A stretch of 64,000 nucleotides of DNA, from the NCBI GenBank assembly GCA_024138015.1, contig JAMXBB010000014.1, positions 263,904-327,903 of the forward strand, read 5' to 3'. Shown in pieces: positions 47,000 to 59,100 of this stretch. The stretch is from Lumnitzera littorea. Taxonomy: Eukaryota; Streptophyta; Magnoliopsida; Myrtales; Combretaceae. Positions within the stretch are counted from its first letter, which is position 1. Each line of letters starts with the position of its first letter. A program made the translations under genes and the position numbers. Below the pieces are notes generated by a model. That model did not search any database and was not told where the DNA came from. It saw only the letters and a list, made by a program, of their open reading frames with translations.

Positions 47000-47841
47000 T
47001 GATGCGTCTCTGGGGTCGGATACATGGAGAGGCACCATAATGAAACAAATCGAAAAGAAACAAAGAAAAAGCTAGCAAAGTCTAGGCAGCTATCGAATGG
47101 ATATGACATACCATTCAATTTTACTCAGCCAACGATCTGCCGGATATAATATAATACACTGGTTTGAATTGAAAGGTTACTCGCTACTACTTCTTACTAA
47201 AAGGAATAGATAAGAGTTAAATAATAACGAGAACATTAAGGTTGCTTAAAGTGGATAATTCTGTATTGAAAGTCAAATGTCTACGTACAAGGAAAGTGGG
47301 GGTATATATACTTACTAGGGTTATTTTATACATATAAAAAGAAAAAAGGGTATTTTACAATTATGTTACACGAATCATACTAAAAAGGGTAAAAAGGACA
47401 AAGAATATCCATACAGAAAAGAAAGAATCATTCTAGAATGTTGTGTTAGAAGGCACGTATCGTTTGATGGCTATACGTCTTAAGTATGATATAACATAGA
47501 CAAAAACAGGAAGTGCTGGTAGTCAGGGGCCAACTTGATCTGGATCAAGTCGAGAGCCAATCATCCTAGCAAAAAGGTCAGCTATCTTGAAGTCAAACGC
47601 TAGTAGATTAGGTCGGAAGCTCAACTCAACTAGTTCTAGGCTATCTTCTAGATTAGGACTTCACTATTGGGCAGGAGCATGTTGGACACACGTAAGGATC
47701 TGACAGATAGGTTAACTGGAGGTCAGATCGAGATAGGAGTCCCCGTCTTGGCTATGACATAGAGTTAGTATTTTCCTTATGATCCCTTGAAGTCCTCGAG
47801 CTCGGCTTCTTGTGATTGGTCAAAGGGATTGATTCCTATTA
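47000..47841 (-). repeat. Right (5') LTR of element C
   Basis: 842 bp, TGATGCGTCTC...GATTCCTATTA. It carries the promoter region for gag-pol and a second copy of the pol 3' end. Identity to the left LTR is high but imperfect (roughly 85-90% by eye), with a ~60-bp length difference. Confidence 0.92.
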
Positions 47842-48441
47842 GTATGGTCTTCAAGTAGGTTTTGGTGGAATTCACTTCGGTTTAATCTCAAGTAGGATAT
47901 CTCAATTATGTAGCAAAAAATCTCCTTTTGGTCTCATTTGCCTATATGATCGACTGAACACTTAATTTCTCTCATGAATTAAGTGTTCTAGTTCTAGAAA
48001 CTAAGGGATCAATCTCATCTTGGTCTCACAACCTATCCTAGTTCACTAGAACCGCATAAAGCAATATGAATTCAATGGAGTCTCTACTCCCAATCTCCTC
48101 TTGGTCTCATGGTTATATAAAATTCATTCATTAACACTCTATGAGCTCATTGACATAAGTTGGAATTTCCACGATTAATCTCCTCTCAATCTCATAATCA
48201 AGCAAATTTATTCAATTCTAAAAGGATTCCTATGACTAATCTTCTCATGGTCTCATAACCATGAAAACCCAATTGACTAGTACCTAAATAAGCTTACAAT
48301 AGTGTTAAACACCAAAATTCCAATTCAATGCACAAACCCATATCAAAACTACAAAATTTCACCAACTACATTTTCCACATTATCACGAACCCATAAAAAC
48401 AAGCTTAGCCACCTAGTTTTAACAATAACAACAAGAATAAT

Positions 48442-50099
48442 TGAAAATACTGTAGCAAATTCCATGATTCGGCATGAGTTTTCTTTTTTTATTTTTTCAG
48501 TTCAACTTAGCTCAGCAAATATTTCAACAAGACTTTGACATGGCTCCAAGGATTAAAGATCGTCTATAGCAATAAATTACATGGAGACTAAACTCAAGCT
48601 ATTATGATCATACTGGGCAATTTTATTTCAGGATTTATTTTAAACATGGTAATAAGTGACAGTATATTTTTAAGTGGACATCCTTCAATGTTGACAAGCA
48701 ACAAGTACATTTATCAAGCATATGTTTAGCAAGTTTGGATGTGATCAATTGATCCTGCTCATGTCACCAACATGTAGCAGCTTTAGCTCTACAAAGATTT
48801 AAATATCATTATATCAAGTAACGTGGCAAGCTTTTATCAAGAAATGATTAACCAAGTGAAATGTTCATAGTATTGAGCAGCTTCGGATTCCAACGTACAA
48901 TACTTAAACTAGCAAACCAAGGTTCTAAGGGATCAATTTTGCTTAAAGATCAAGTTTAGTGATGAGCATTTCAATGTATCCAACCTATTTGTGAAATCAA
49001 TATCAAAGGAGAATTACTTGGGATTTGTTTTCAAATACAAATCAAATCAGATAAGGTTATAAATTATGTTGGTTATTTTGATGGGATATCTTTGGAGAAT
49101 TATTTGGAGATTTTATTTCAAATTTAAAAGAGATAAGAGATATGGATAAAGGTATGGTGAAGAATTTTTGGAGATATTTTTCTAATTTCAAAATTTGAAG
49201 ATGTAGTGAAGATTTATAAGGGATTACCTTTCCAAATAAGGTAGGATATGCATACCTACCATAAGATAAACTTTGAGCAAAGATTTCGAGTTTTTTTGTT
49301 GAAGATTACAAGGAGAAAAAATTAGCCAAATATTTTGCACGAATTTTGCAAGGATTATCCAATTTGAATATCAAATTATGAAGATTTGGTAGAGATTATG
49401 AAGGGATTTTAATTTGAAAATGAGTGAAATACAAATACCTATGGGAAGCAAAGTTTTAAGCAGATAATTAAGCATTATGGTAGAGATTATTAGGCAAAAG
49501 AATACAATAGTATTTTTGGACGAATTTCACAATATTTATCTTTAGGATTTCGATTTCAAAAAGTTGGAGATAAATTTAAAGAATGAGTCAAATAACAAAA
49601 AATTATCTAACTAACTATTTTTAGCCAATATTCCAAGTTTTAATCAATACATTTCGAGTAGCACATCAGAGCAATACACAATAGAAAGATCATAATTTTT
49701 TAGTACAATTCATGATCAAGAATAGACTTCCAGAAACTACTTTAGAAATTAGTTAGAAACTACACAAAATAGATTGACTATCCTTTTGTTTTTGTATATG
49801 TGCTAATCAATTTGGGAGGATCTTTACTTTATTTTTGCTCATCAATTTGTAATCATTTGCTAAAATTTTTGTTTGACTTGAGAGAGGTTAGAGAGTTTTC
49901 TATAGACCTATGAGTAGCTTAGGGATAAGCTAATGAGACAGGGCAAAGAGTGATTACAAGCTGATTGTAAACTCTTTTATTAATTTGCTTATTGGAATTA
50001 GATTAGTGAAACGACATTGATGAGAAAGACTGGGTTTTTGATAGTCAAATTGAAAGATATTATTAGGCATAAGGCCAAATCTCTTCAAATCACTTATCC

Positions 50100-50165
<66 letters not shown>

Positions 50166-50336
50166 TAATTTCTTGTATATTTGTTTTGTTTTTGTCCCTA
50201 AGTGTTTAACTATAAACTACTACTCACCATAACTAATTTATCAAGAGGGGTTTTTGTTTAAAAATTGGAAAAGTTATAAATTTTACTAAAGATATGAATT
50301 TGCCTACTCTCTTAATATTTTACACAAGACCAATCA
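48442..50336 (+). repeat. 5' LTR of Ty1/copia element E
   Basis: Sequence ending CCAATCA at 50336, one base before a clean initiator-Met primer site, is the end of a copia 5' LTR. The left end is set where homology to D's LTR stops (48427) and TG first follows (48442), so it could be off by about 20 bases. At 1.9 kb it is long for copia. It contains a (TC)30 microsatellite. Confidence 0.65.
50103..50162. repeat. (TC)30 microsatellite
   Basis: Sixty bases of uninterrupted TC dinucleotide inside copia LTR E. Uninterrupted arrays of this length are normally highly variable between individuals. Confidence 0.98.
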
Positions 50337-50337
50337 T

Positions 50338-50349
50338 TGGTATTAGAGC
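50338..50349 (+). promoter_or_regulatory. Initiator-Met primer binding site of element E
   Basis: TGGTATTAGAGC, one change from TGGTATCAGAGC, the usual copia primer site, located one base after the LTR. Confidence 0.88.
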
Positions 50350-50448
50350 GAGGCTCAAATTTTAAGAGAGAGAGCCTTTGAGCAAAAAAAAAAAAAAATC
50401 AATTTTTTTATTAAAAGGACACTCTTATCACATTGAGTTAGAGATCAA

Positions 50449-52028
50449 ATGGTTAAAAGTAGTGATAGTTTAACCATTCAACCAGCAAAAGATTCATTTT
50501 TTTATGGTGCTAACTTCCCTTATTAGAAATTCAAGATGGAAATGTCTGTAAAAGCAATAGATTATGAGACATGGTAGATTAAAGAGAGTGAAGATGTCAA
50601 AGTTACGGCAACCGTTGTCACATTTGATGATATTGCTAAAGCCAAATTGAATTTAAAGGCTAAGAATCTCCTTTTAACTACTATTGTACCTTTTGGTTTC
50701 ATCTAATTTCTTCTTATGGTACAGCTAAGAAGATTTGAAACACGTTGGTTCAAACTTTTAAAGGGATGGATACCATTAAGGAGATAAGGATTAACTCCTT
50801 GATACAACAATATGAAACATTTCGTATCCAACCTGGTGAAGAAATCAATGAGTCCTTTAGTAGATTCACTATCATAACTAATGAGTTATCATCTATTGGA
50901 AAGAAAATTAATGATGTAGATCTCATAAGGAAAATGCTAAGGATCCTTTCTAAGGCTTGAAACTTAAAGAAGATAGTCATTGAGGAAGCATATGACATGA
51001 AGAAGCTTAGTTTATGTTAATTGCACAGCAAGATAATGCTTTATGAAGCTGACTTCCTCAAGGTAGAAAGTGTGTCAAAAGATCCAAAGAAAAAGACAAT
51101 AGCCTTCAAAGTTAGGGACACAAAAGATGACATAGAAAGTGAAGAGTCATTTGATGGGGAAGAGGATGTTAAACCACTAGTGAGACGTATGAATCGGTTA
51201 CTCAAAAGGAAAGGTAAGAATTCCTATTCTAAAATGTTTACATTGAATAAAGTTGAAGTGATGCAGGTAAGGGATTTAAAGAAAAGGAAGAAAAGAAGAC
51301 AAAAGAGAAGAAAGTAGTGATTTGCTATGAATGCAAAAAACCCAAGCACATCAAGTATGAGTTTTTAGTGCTCATCAAGAAGATGGACAATGTAAGAAAA
51401 AATGAAAGTCCCTTGTGATGACATGAAGTGACTTGGTTGAGTCAAAAACTAAAGCAAAAGATTCTGATGATGAATTTGAAGAAGCAAATATATGCTTGAT
51501 GGCACTTTTTGAGGTAACCTCCAAAATTGAGAGTGAAGATATTTGTGCTAAGATAAGTATATTGCTAAAAGCCCTTTCAAAAGTTGATGACAAGATTTCA
51601 AAAGTTGATCATGAAAACAAGCTTTTAAAGGAAGTAAAAGCAATTCTCATGCAAACAACAAACTCTTAGCAGATGATAACAATATTTTGAAAAATGATAA
51701 CAAAGGTTTACATGTTGCAAAAGAAACTTTGATAAATGAAAATTAGATTTTGACAGAAGAAATAAAGAGTTTAACAATTTGTGTAGATGATCTATCAAAC
51801 TCTATTCAAAATACCTTTAAAACGTTTAATGAGAGTGATATGCTTATTTTTTGTCGACGTGTTGATCAATCCAAATTTGGATAATGATCCAAAAGTGGTG
51901 AATCATTTAATGTTAACAAGAAAACGGTATTTGTTAAGTCTAGAGAAGTGGTTGGTAAGAAAACAATGGAAAGAAATGAAAAAGGTAAAGCTGTTTAGTA
52001 AGTCAGAATCATTAGCAGAACGTATCTA
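50449..52028 (+). pseudogene. gag of Ty1/copia element E
   Basis: ATG at 50449 (MVKSSDSL), then FFYGANFPY followed by TAG where copia gags have Trp, KFKMEMSVKAIDYETW, and a UBN2-type domain (50745-50960: SLIQQYETFRIQPGEEINES, NELSSIGKKI). A basic region and a zinc knuckle (51323-51364: CYECKKPKHIKYEF) follow, with Gly changed to Lys and the last Cys lost. A Lys/Asp/Glu-rich C-terminal part (51433-51669 and beyond) lacks a known domain. Frameshifts near 50980, 51318 and 51665. Confidence 0.82.
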
Positions 52029-52091
52029 AAATAGAACAGAAAGCATCTTGCCAGAAGAGATCAATAACTAACAAGTATGATTATTCCTCTC

Positions 52092-54866
52092 TATCGAGCC
52101 TTATTTCGGTTTCCTTAATTTAACCTATATTAAGTCCAACTCGCATAATATAAAATACTTGACATAAAATTAAGGAAATATTTTAAACAATATATATAAA
52201 AATTGGAGTCGCCAACTGGTTTAACTAGTAAAAAATTAAATTAGGGTTTCGGGTGGAAAAACCCTAATTTGACCACTGATTTATGGATTTTCTAAGAAAA
52301 TGATTTTTAGAAAATTAAACCAGACAAAGCCAAGTTCAAAGGCTAATCTATTAAGATTAAATCACCATGTAAAAACTAAAAAAAATTGATGGGATTTATT
52401 TTTATATTTTTTGCTAAAAAAATTACTAAAATATATACAAATATACGAAAAATAACTCAAATGATTTTTTAATTATTTTTTATTACGAAATTTTCAAGAA
52501 AAAAGGAGAGAGTTTTTTTTTTTATTTTTTTATACAGTTGTTCTGAAGGTGCCTATATATCCGCAAGTTAGAATCAAACCGGTCATAATTCTCTTTTATA
52601 AAATATTTAGTGAGTGGATTCTTTTTATTTCAAAAACCGAGTCAGATTTATATTTATTTATCAATTTATTATTTTTAAAATAAACCTAAGAAATTTAATT
52701 TTCCCGAATTAAAGAAAACCTAACTAATTAAATCTTTTTGAAAAACTTTGATTAATATTTTTTATTTTTTAAAAACAATACGTGTCAAAAGATATCTTTT
52801 CTAAATCCTAACAATAAGATATATTGAAAATACGATCTAAATACATATCTTTTTCAAATCTTAACTACAAAATATATATCTCGATATGTATCTTTTATAA
52901 ATCTTATTTAGAAGATACATTGAAGATATGTTTATTTTTTTCAACAAAAACACAATTTTACTAAAAACGCAATTTAACTAAATTTTATGGAAATTTGGAA
53001 TTATCTAAAAGATCATGCAATATGAAAATAATAATGACAAAAACCTGTACTTAAGAAAAATAAATTAATAAAAAATATAATTAAACTAACTAATAAAATA
53101 AAATAATTTTTACATACGCATTGAATCGCAAGTAATTATTAACTTGTAATCGTGTACCATGTTCAGTGTGCGTCGTGCGTCGTTCTCAGTAGTGAATTAC
53201 GTGTCGAAGTGGCTGGTGTGCACGTGCCATGTTCTAATCGGATTGAGGAATTCTGTTTTGGTAGAGTATTGTGTGACGTTACAGAAGTTGTGATTTGTGT
53301 ATGAAGTGTAAAGGATCAGCGTGTGCTTGTGATTTTATGTGTCAGGGCAGTGAGGATTCGTTTTATTGTGTTTGGTAAGGTGGCTTCAATATGTGTTTGT
53401 CCTTCATGTGCTGTATGTTGCTGTAGTCGGTGGGTGTGGAATTCAGTCAAAGATATGTGCTTCGGTTGCTGCTTGTTCAGTCAGGAAGGTCAGCACGTGT
53501 TTGGGGATAGCTACGGGCGTACCGAGTCATCGGACGTCTGGTCAAGGCTAGTTGTCTTTATGGATTGTTGCAAGCAAGTGTGGACGGTGTGGATTGAGAG
53601 TGATATATAGCTGATCCGTACGTGCTGGAGTTAGACTTTGATTAGTATGTATTTAGATTACGTTAGGGGCTGTTGGAGATTAGATGGTGAATTGGAGTGT
53701 GCGAGGGGATCGTAGAGTTCAATTGAAGGGAGAATCTTTGGTTTTTAGTGGATGTCAGAAGCTCTGCAGTGGAATTGGATTTCAGCGTTTTGGTTCTGTG
53801 AATTGCGGATTGTTTACTTGTGCGTGAGATGGCGTAGTGCGTGAGATGGCGTGAGGAAGTGTTTTGGGAATTGGATTTCTGCATGGAATTGGATGTGAGT
53901 CAAGCTATTGAATTTGAATTTGCTAGCATTGGATCAGTGAGGATGTATGGCTTGGATTTTGGTTGATGCATTGGCATTGGATAAGTGTGATTTCGGTCAA
54001 CTTGCGTTATGGTATTCAATTGTTGTGTTGTTGCGCATCAGGGGAGTTGGCAAATTGGAATTTGATTGCTTGGAGCTGGTCGGATTGCAGCGTGAAATTT
54101 TGATATGTTAGAATTGGATTAGCTTACGCCGTATGGTGTGGCTTCATCGAGAATTAGATTGTGATGGCTAGTTGTTTGAAGTTTAGGTTAGGGGCGTTGG
54201 TTTTGGATTGTAATTTGATTGGGGCATGGAGTTGAAAGAGGGTCACGTGTTTGTATTGGGGTATGGATGATTTGTGTTTGGTGAGAATTGTGTACTAAAA
54301 AAAAGGTCTTCAAGTTCACCCATTGACATGCTATTTATAAACTCTCGGTTGTATCTTTTGTATCAAAGATATATAAGATACGATTACGATTCTTCGACGA
54401 TTTAACCTAACTTCTAAAAACCTTACGTAATTTAAGGCTCAATTCAATTCAATTAGATATTACCCAATAACTTATCTAATAAATTCTAAATTTATTCTAA
54501 CTCAATATAAATTAGATAAAAACTACTTTGGCCAAAATTATTTTAATAAAACCCAACTCTCAAATGACTTAATGATTTATTAAATTAACCATCCACTACT
54601 ATTTGATTTGATATTAAATGACCTAACTCAACTCGATTTAATTCTACTCAATATAATACGATACGATTTGACTTAACTTAATATGACACGATTCAACTTC
54701 ACTCGATACGATACGATTTGACTCGATACGACTCTTTTTTTTTATTTTTCATTTTTCCTTTTTTTTTCTTCTAATTTTCTTTTTTTTTTTTTGTTTATTA
54801 TTATTTATTTTTTAACTTGGCTCACTAAAAATGAAAATGAAAAATGGCAAAAATGAAATATCTACA
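52092..54866 (-). repeat. Left (3') LTR of element B
   Basis: The right end TCTACA (54866) is fixed by the adjacent purine tract. The left end TATCGAGCC is shared, in inverted orientation, with the Ogre-like unit ending at 22442. The 53150-54300 part is rich in G and T and free of known genes. A minus-strand TTGGCGACTCC word (52205-52215) lies 113 bases inside the left end and looks like an Ogre primer site, so the true LTR edge may instead be near 52217. Confidence 0.72.
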
Positions 54867-54885
54867 ATTGCCCCTCTTTGTAGTG
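54867..54885 (-). promoter_or_regulatory. Polypurine tract of element B
   Basis: The minus strand reads CAAAGAGGGGCAAT just upstream of TGTAGATATTTC, the start of the 3' LTR. Confidence 0.75.
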
Positions 54886-54954
54886 AAGTTTGTTTAGAAT
54901 TGCGCTACAAAGATAAAAGATATACCCATTTTTGCAAGACCCGACTTAGATAAT

Positions 54955-55590
54955 TTAAAGAAAATAGATCTCTTCGAGATTCCAAAAAAAAAAAAAAACT
55001 TTGTTTTTGTTTGTGGATAATCTGAAGAGGATAGATCTTTTTGAGATTCTTACTTTGTTTGGTAAATAATCTGAAGATGATAGATCTCTTCAAGATTCTA
55101 GTTTTCTGAATGATTCGAAGAGGATATATCCCTTCGAGATTTCAAAAATAGTTTTGCTTTAGTGATCCGAAGAGGATAAATCTTTCCGAAATGCCTTATT
55201 TTATTTAATAATTTAAAGATGATAGATCTCTTCAGGATCTCTTGTTTTGGTGAATAATTTGAAGAGGATGAATCTCTTTGAGATTCGTTTAGATAATCCG
55301 AAGATGATAAATTTCTTTGAGATTTCTTTTGACTTGGTGGAGAATCCAAAGAAGGTAGATCTCTTTGCAATTTCTTTTGACTTGGTATAAAATCCGAAGA
55401 GAATAGATCTCCTCCAGATTTATTTTTATTTAGTTAATAATTTGAAGATGATAGATCTTTTCGAGATTTGTTTTATTTTTAATGACTGATTTGAAGAGAA
55501 TAGATCTCTTCAAGATTCTAAAAAAAACTAGTCTTGGTTTGGGTAGATAATCCGAAAAGGATAGATTTCTTCAAGATTTCAAAAATACTT
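54955..55590. repeat. 13-copy tandem array in the 3' UTR of element B
   Basis: A core near GAAGAGGATAGATCTCTTCG plus AGATT recurs about every 38-65 bases, most often about 48: near 54963, 55028, 55076, 55119, 55172, 55216, 55264, 55302, 55350, 55398, 55446, 55493 and 55554. Each well-kept core contains inverted repeats (GAAGAG...CTCTTC and ATCTC-TTC-GAGAT). Chance open frames on the minus strand show the repeat as Arg/Ser/Asp-rich peptides; I do not regard them as genes. Confidence 0.88.
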
Positions 55591-56159
55591 GATTTAATTC
55601 CCCTAAATATCTCTTTCAAGGACTTTTAGAATCATTTTACCTGGGAATACAGAATTTCTCGAATAATAACCAATCATCATGCTCACATTGACTCCCGATA
55701 TTCACTCATTCAATTAATAGAATTTCACTAAAGGATCATGCTTATTTCTTTTCCTTTTTTCTTTTCTTTCTTCTTCTTTTTTCTTCTCTTTCTCTTTCAA
55801 TAAGATCTTCTAAACTTTTTGCTGATGAAGCTTGTATCTGTACCATGCTCATGTCTTGATTTTACTTCCATCGTCGCTAAGTTTCAATTTTCACTCTCTA
55901 TGACTCCTAAACGATAAATCTCTTTTCGAAAGAAACAAGATTAAATTATTAAGAACATTCGATTTCAATTTATTTGATGATTCAGATTCATTGGTAAGTG
56001 TTTAGTGTTTATGAGACTAAGAAACATAGTATACAAGGGTTTATTGGTGAAGTGTTTGTTGGTTAATGACCATCCAAATTTGAGAACATTTGTGGATATC
56101 AACTTTACTTATAAACGATGAATGATTAACTATAAACTATTTAAGGAAAATTAGAAGCT
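55591..56159. other. Element B 3' UTR, no gene
   Basis: AT-rich non-coding sequence between the tandem array and the end of pol, with a pyrimidine-rich run at 55742-55798. Confidence 0.5.
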
Positions 56160-59100
56160 TTATTGAATTCGGTTTTCATGGATAATACAACTTGACTGCA
56201 TTTGAATTCACAAGTCCCCTTAATTTCGGGCCATCCATTTCTATCAACACTAACGTACCTCTTGATAATATCCTTTTCACCACATGAGGGCCTTCATAAT
56301 TTAAAGCAAACTTACCCCTAAGGTTTTTTGCATTTGGCAATACTTTTTTTAACACCAAGTCTCCTTCTTTGAAGTACCTCGGGTGTACTTTCTTGTTAAA
56401 AGCTCAAATCCTCTGTTGATAACACTGACCATGACATGTTGCTACAAGCCTCCTTTCATCTAGGAGATTCAAATGCTCCATCCGCTTCTTCATCTACTTT
56501 GCTTCATCGAGCTGAGTTTCTACCAATACTCAGAACGAAGGTATTTCTACTTCTATACATCAATGAATAAGGTGTTGCACCAGTAGAGGTTCTAACTGAT
56601 GTTCTGTACGCTATGAGAGTAAAGGGAAGCATCTCATGCCAATCTTTATAAGTGATCACCATTTTCTCAATGATTCTTTTAATGTTCTTATTAGCGGCTT
56701 CAACGGCCCCGTTCATCTAAGGTCGATATGGAGTTGAGTTTCTATGATTGATCTTGAATTGGTCACATACTTCATCTATCAACTTGTTGTTCAAATTTTT
56801 CCCATTGTCTGTAATAATAAACTCAAGTGCACCATATCTTGCAATAATATCTCTTTTCAGGAATTTGACCACTACTCCTTTGGTTACCGTTGTATACTAC
56901 ACTACTTCTATCAACTTGATAAAATAGTCAATCACGACAAAAATGAATTTATGCCCATTCAAAGCTGCTGGCGAAATTGGACCAATCATATCTATTCCCC
57001 ACATCAAGAAAGGCCAAGGAGCTAACAACACATGCAATTCTTGGGGAGAACCATTGATTTTATTAGCGTACACCTGGCATAAGTGATAGTGCCTCATGTG
57101 CCTAATACAATCTAATTCCATCATTATCCAAAAATATCCCATCCTCATGATTTTCCTAGCTAACATGTATCTATTCATATAAGGACCACATACTCCTTTA
57201 TGCACTTCTTTCATTAATTTCTCAACTTCCTCTTCATTCACATACCTTAGCAGTGTTGCATCTAGTGATCTTTTGTACAACATAGCTCTACTTAACAGAA
57301 AATGAGCAGCCAATCTCTTTAAGACTTTTCTATCTTTCCTATTAGCCTCATCAGGTAATTCACCCCGTTTGAAGTAACCTTTTGATATCATAATACTAAG
57401 GTTTCTTTGATTCCTTCTCTTCAACTGTTAAGCAAAAAGCTAGTTTTTCCTCTACCTCAATCTTCAAGGATTGAATTTCTATCCCATCCATAACTTTCAC
57501 CATTGATGCTAATGTGGCCAATGCATTAGTAAATTGATTCTAGGTTCTTGGAATGTAAGTGAATGAAATTTCTAAGAATCTTTCAATCAAATTTCCTAAA
57601 TGTTCGTGATAAGGTATCAATTTCTTGTCTTTCGTCTTATATTCTCCCAAGATCTGGAGAATTATAAGAGAAGAATCTCCATACAGTTCAAGTTTTTGTA
57701 TTCTCATATCTAACACCATTTTGAGCCCCAAAATGCAGGCTTCATTTTTTGCTATGTTGTTCGTGTATGGAAATGTTAATCTTACTGCCATAAGGAAACG
57801 ATTACCCTTAGGTGATACCAATACTACTCCTATCTTACATCCAAACGCATTGGCTGCTCCATCAAAATACATCTTCCATCGCAATTTCTCATCATTTAAC
57901 TCAGTTGCCATCATCGCATTTTCATCAAGAAATTGTGCTTTTGAACAATCATCCTCATCTTCTAATAGTTATTTTGTCAATTGATCAGCCATCGCCTACC
58001 CCTTGACTAAACTCTGATTTACATACTTGATATCAAACTCAGAGAGTAGTATCTGCCACTTCAATATTCTCCCAATCAACGTTGGCTTTTCTACTAAATA
58101 CCTCAATGGGTCATGTTTTGTCAACAACTCTATTGAATAATAGAGAGTATATTGCCTGAGCCTGTACATCACCCACATTAAAGCACAACACGTTCTTTCC
58201 ACTTCTGAGTATTTTTGCTTGCCTTCTGTAAACTTCTTACTTAAGTAGTATATAAGATGCTCTTTTCTACTTGTTTCATCCTTTTGCCCCAACATGCATC
58301 CCATCAATTCAAGAAGAATCGTCAAGTAAAGAATCAATGGCCGCCTTGGTGTAGGAGTGACCAATACCGATGGATTCATAAGATACTCTTTGATTTTAAC
58401 AAATGCTTACTCATACTCTTCATCCCATTCTATCACTGCATTCTTCTTCAAAAGTTTGAATAACGGCCTGCATCTATCAGTTGGTTACGATATAAACTGA
58501 ACGATGTAATTCAACCCCCCCAACAGTCCCCATACTTCTTTTACAGACTTCAGTGTAAGCATGTTTACGATCGACTTAACTTTATCTAGATCCACTTCAA
58601 TCCCTTTTCTACTTACGGCAAATCCCAACAATTTGCCCAAGGTTACTCTAAAGGTACACTTTTTGGGGTTCAATTTCAGTTGAAACTTCCTTAACCACTT
58701 GAATAACTTATGCAAAATATCCACATGATTCTCATCCTCCTTGGATTTGACAATCATATCATTTACATAAACTTCAATTTCTTGATGCATCAAGTCATGA
58801 AACAAAGCTACCATAGCATGCTAATAAGTTGCCTCAGCGTTCTTTAACTAAAAAGGCATCACACAATAACAAAATGTTCCCTAAGTGATAACGAAAGTGG
58901 TTTTGATTTTATCCTCTTCTACCATCTTGATTTGATTATAACCCGATGAACCATCCATAAATGAGAAAAGATGATTTTCGGCTATGTTATCCACCGATAC
59001 ATTAATGTGTGGTAAAGGAAAGTTATCCTTTGGTGTCACTTGGTTTAAATCACAGAAGTCTACATAGACCTTAACTTTTCCATTTTTCTTCAACACTGGC

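Larger units (their letters stand above)
41381..47841 (-). mobile_element. Element C: CRM-like Ty3/gypsy element
   Basis: LTRs 41381-42160 and 47000-47841 start TGATGC and end TTGATTCCTATTA. A perfect 5-bp duplication GTATG (41376-41380, 47842-47846) flanks it, and the empty site survives in D's left LTR. A decayed initiator-Met-type primer site precedes gag on the minus strand. One gag-pol frame runs leftward and its 3' end lies inside the 3' LTR, an arrangement known from centromeric (CRM) chromoviruses. No chromodomain is readable after integrase. Assignment to CRM is inference. Confidence 0.85.
23237..48427 (-). mobile_element. Element D: Athila-like gag-only retrotransposon, interrupted
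   Basis: Matching LTR sequences lie at 23237-24911 and 41071-41380 plus 47842-48427. Between them, after removing element A, are about 4.4 kb of interior holding only gag and a protease remnant (38562-40560); no RT or integrase is readable. A decayed TGGCGCCGTTGCC-type primer site lies at 41044-41063, so transcription is leftward. Element A (25020-36816) sits in its 3' untranslated region, element C (41381-47841) and copia element E in its right LTR. The layout fits the gag-carrying, pol-less class that depends on enzymes of autonomous relatives. Confidence 0.72.
41071..48427 (-). repeat. Right (5') LTR of element D, split by element C
   Basis: D's LTR is present as 41071-41380 and 47842-48427. 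The join GGGTATG|GTCTTCAAGTAGG is continuous in the left LTR at about 23507 (GGGTATGGTCTTTAAGTGGG). After 48427 the LTR is cut by copia element E, so its last ~780 bases are missing. Confidence 0.82.
48442..52091 (+). mobile_element. Ty1/copia element E, 5' part only
   Basis: LTR, primer site and a decayed gag are in normal order on the plus strand. At 52091 the element is cut by the LTR of element B, so pol and the 3' LTR are missing from the window and may lie beyond 64000. It is inserted in D's right LTR. Confidence 0.75.

Noticed and set aside
48442..50336. E's LTR as part of element D
   Set aside because: Homology to D's other LTR stops at 48427, and a copia-type primer site with gag follows in the opposite orientation to D.
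53323..53610. Open frames in B's left LTR, with a counterpart at 63194-63523
   Set aside because: Present in both LTR copies because the LTRs are duplicates; composition is Cys/Val/Arg-rich from GT-rich DNA and resembles no known family.
54905..55370. Ser/Arg/Asp-rich repeated peptides on the minus strand
   Set aside because: Produced by translation of the 13-copy tandem array; frame is not kept across units and TAA/TAG interrupt it.
57625..57984. 119-residue plus-strand open frame
   Set aside because: Exact antisense shadow of the RNase H domain of element B.
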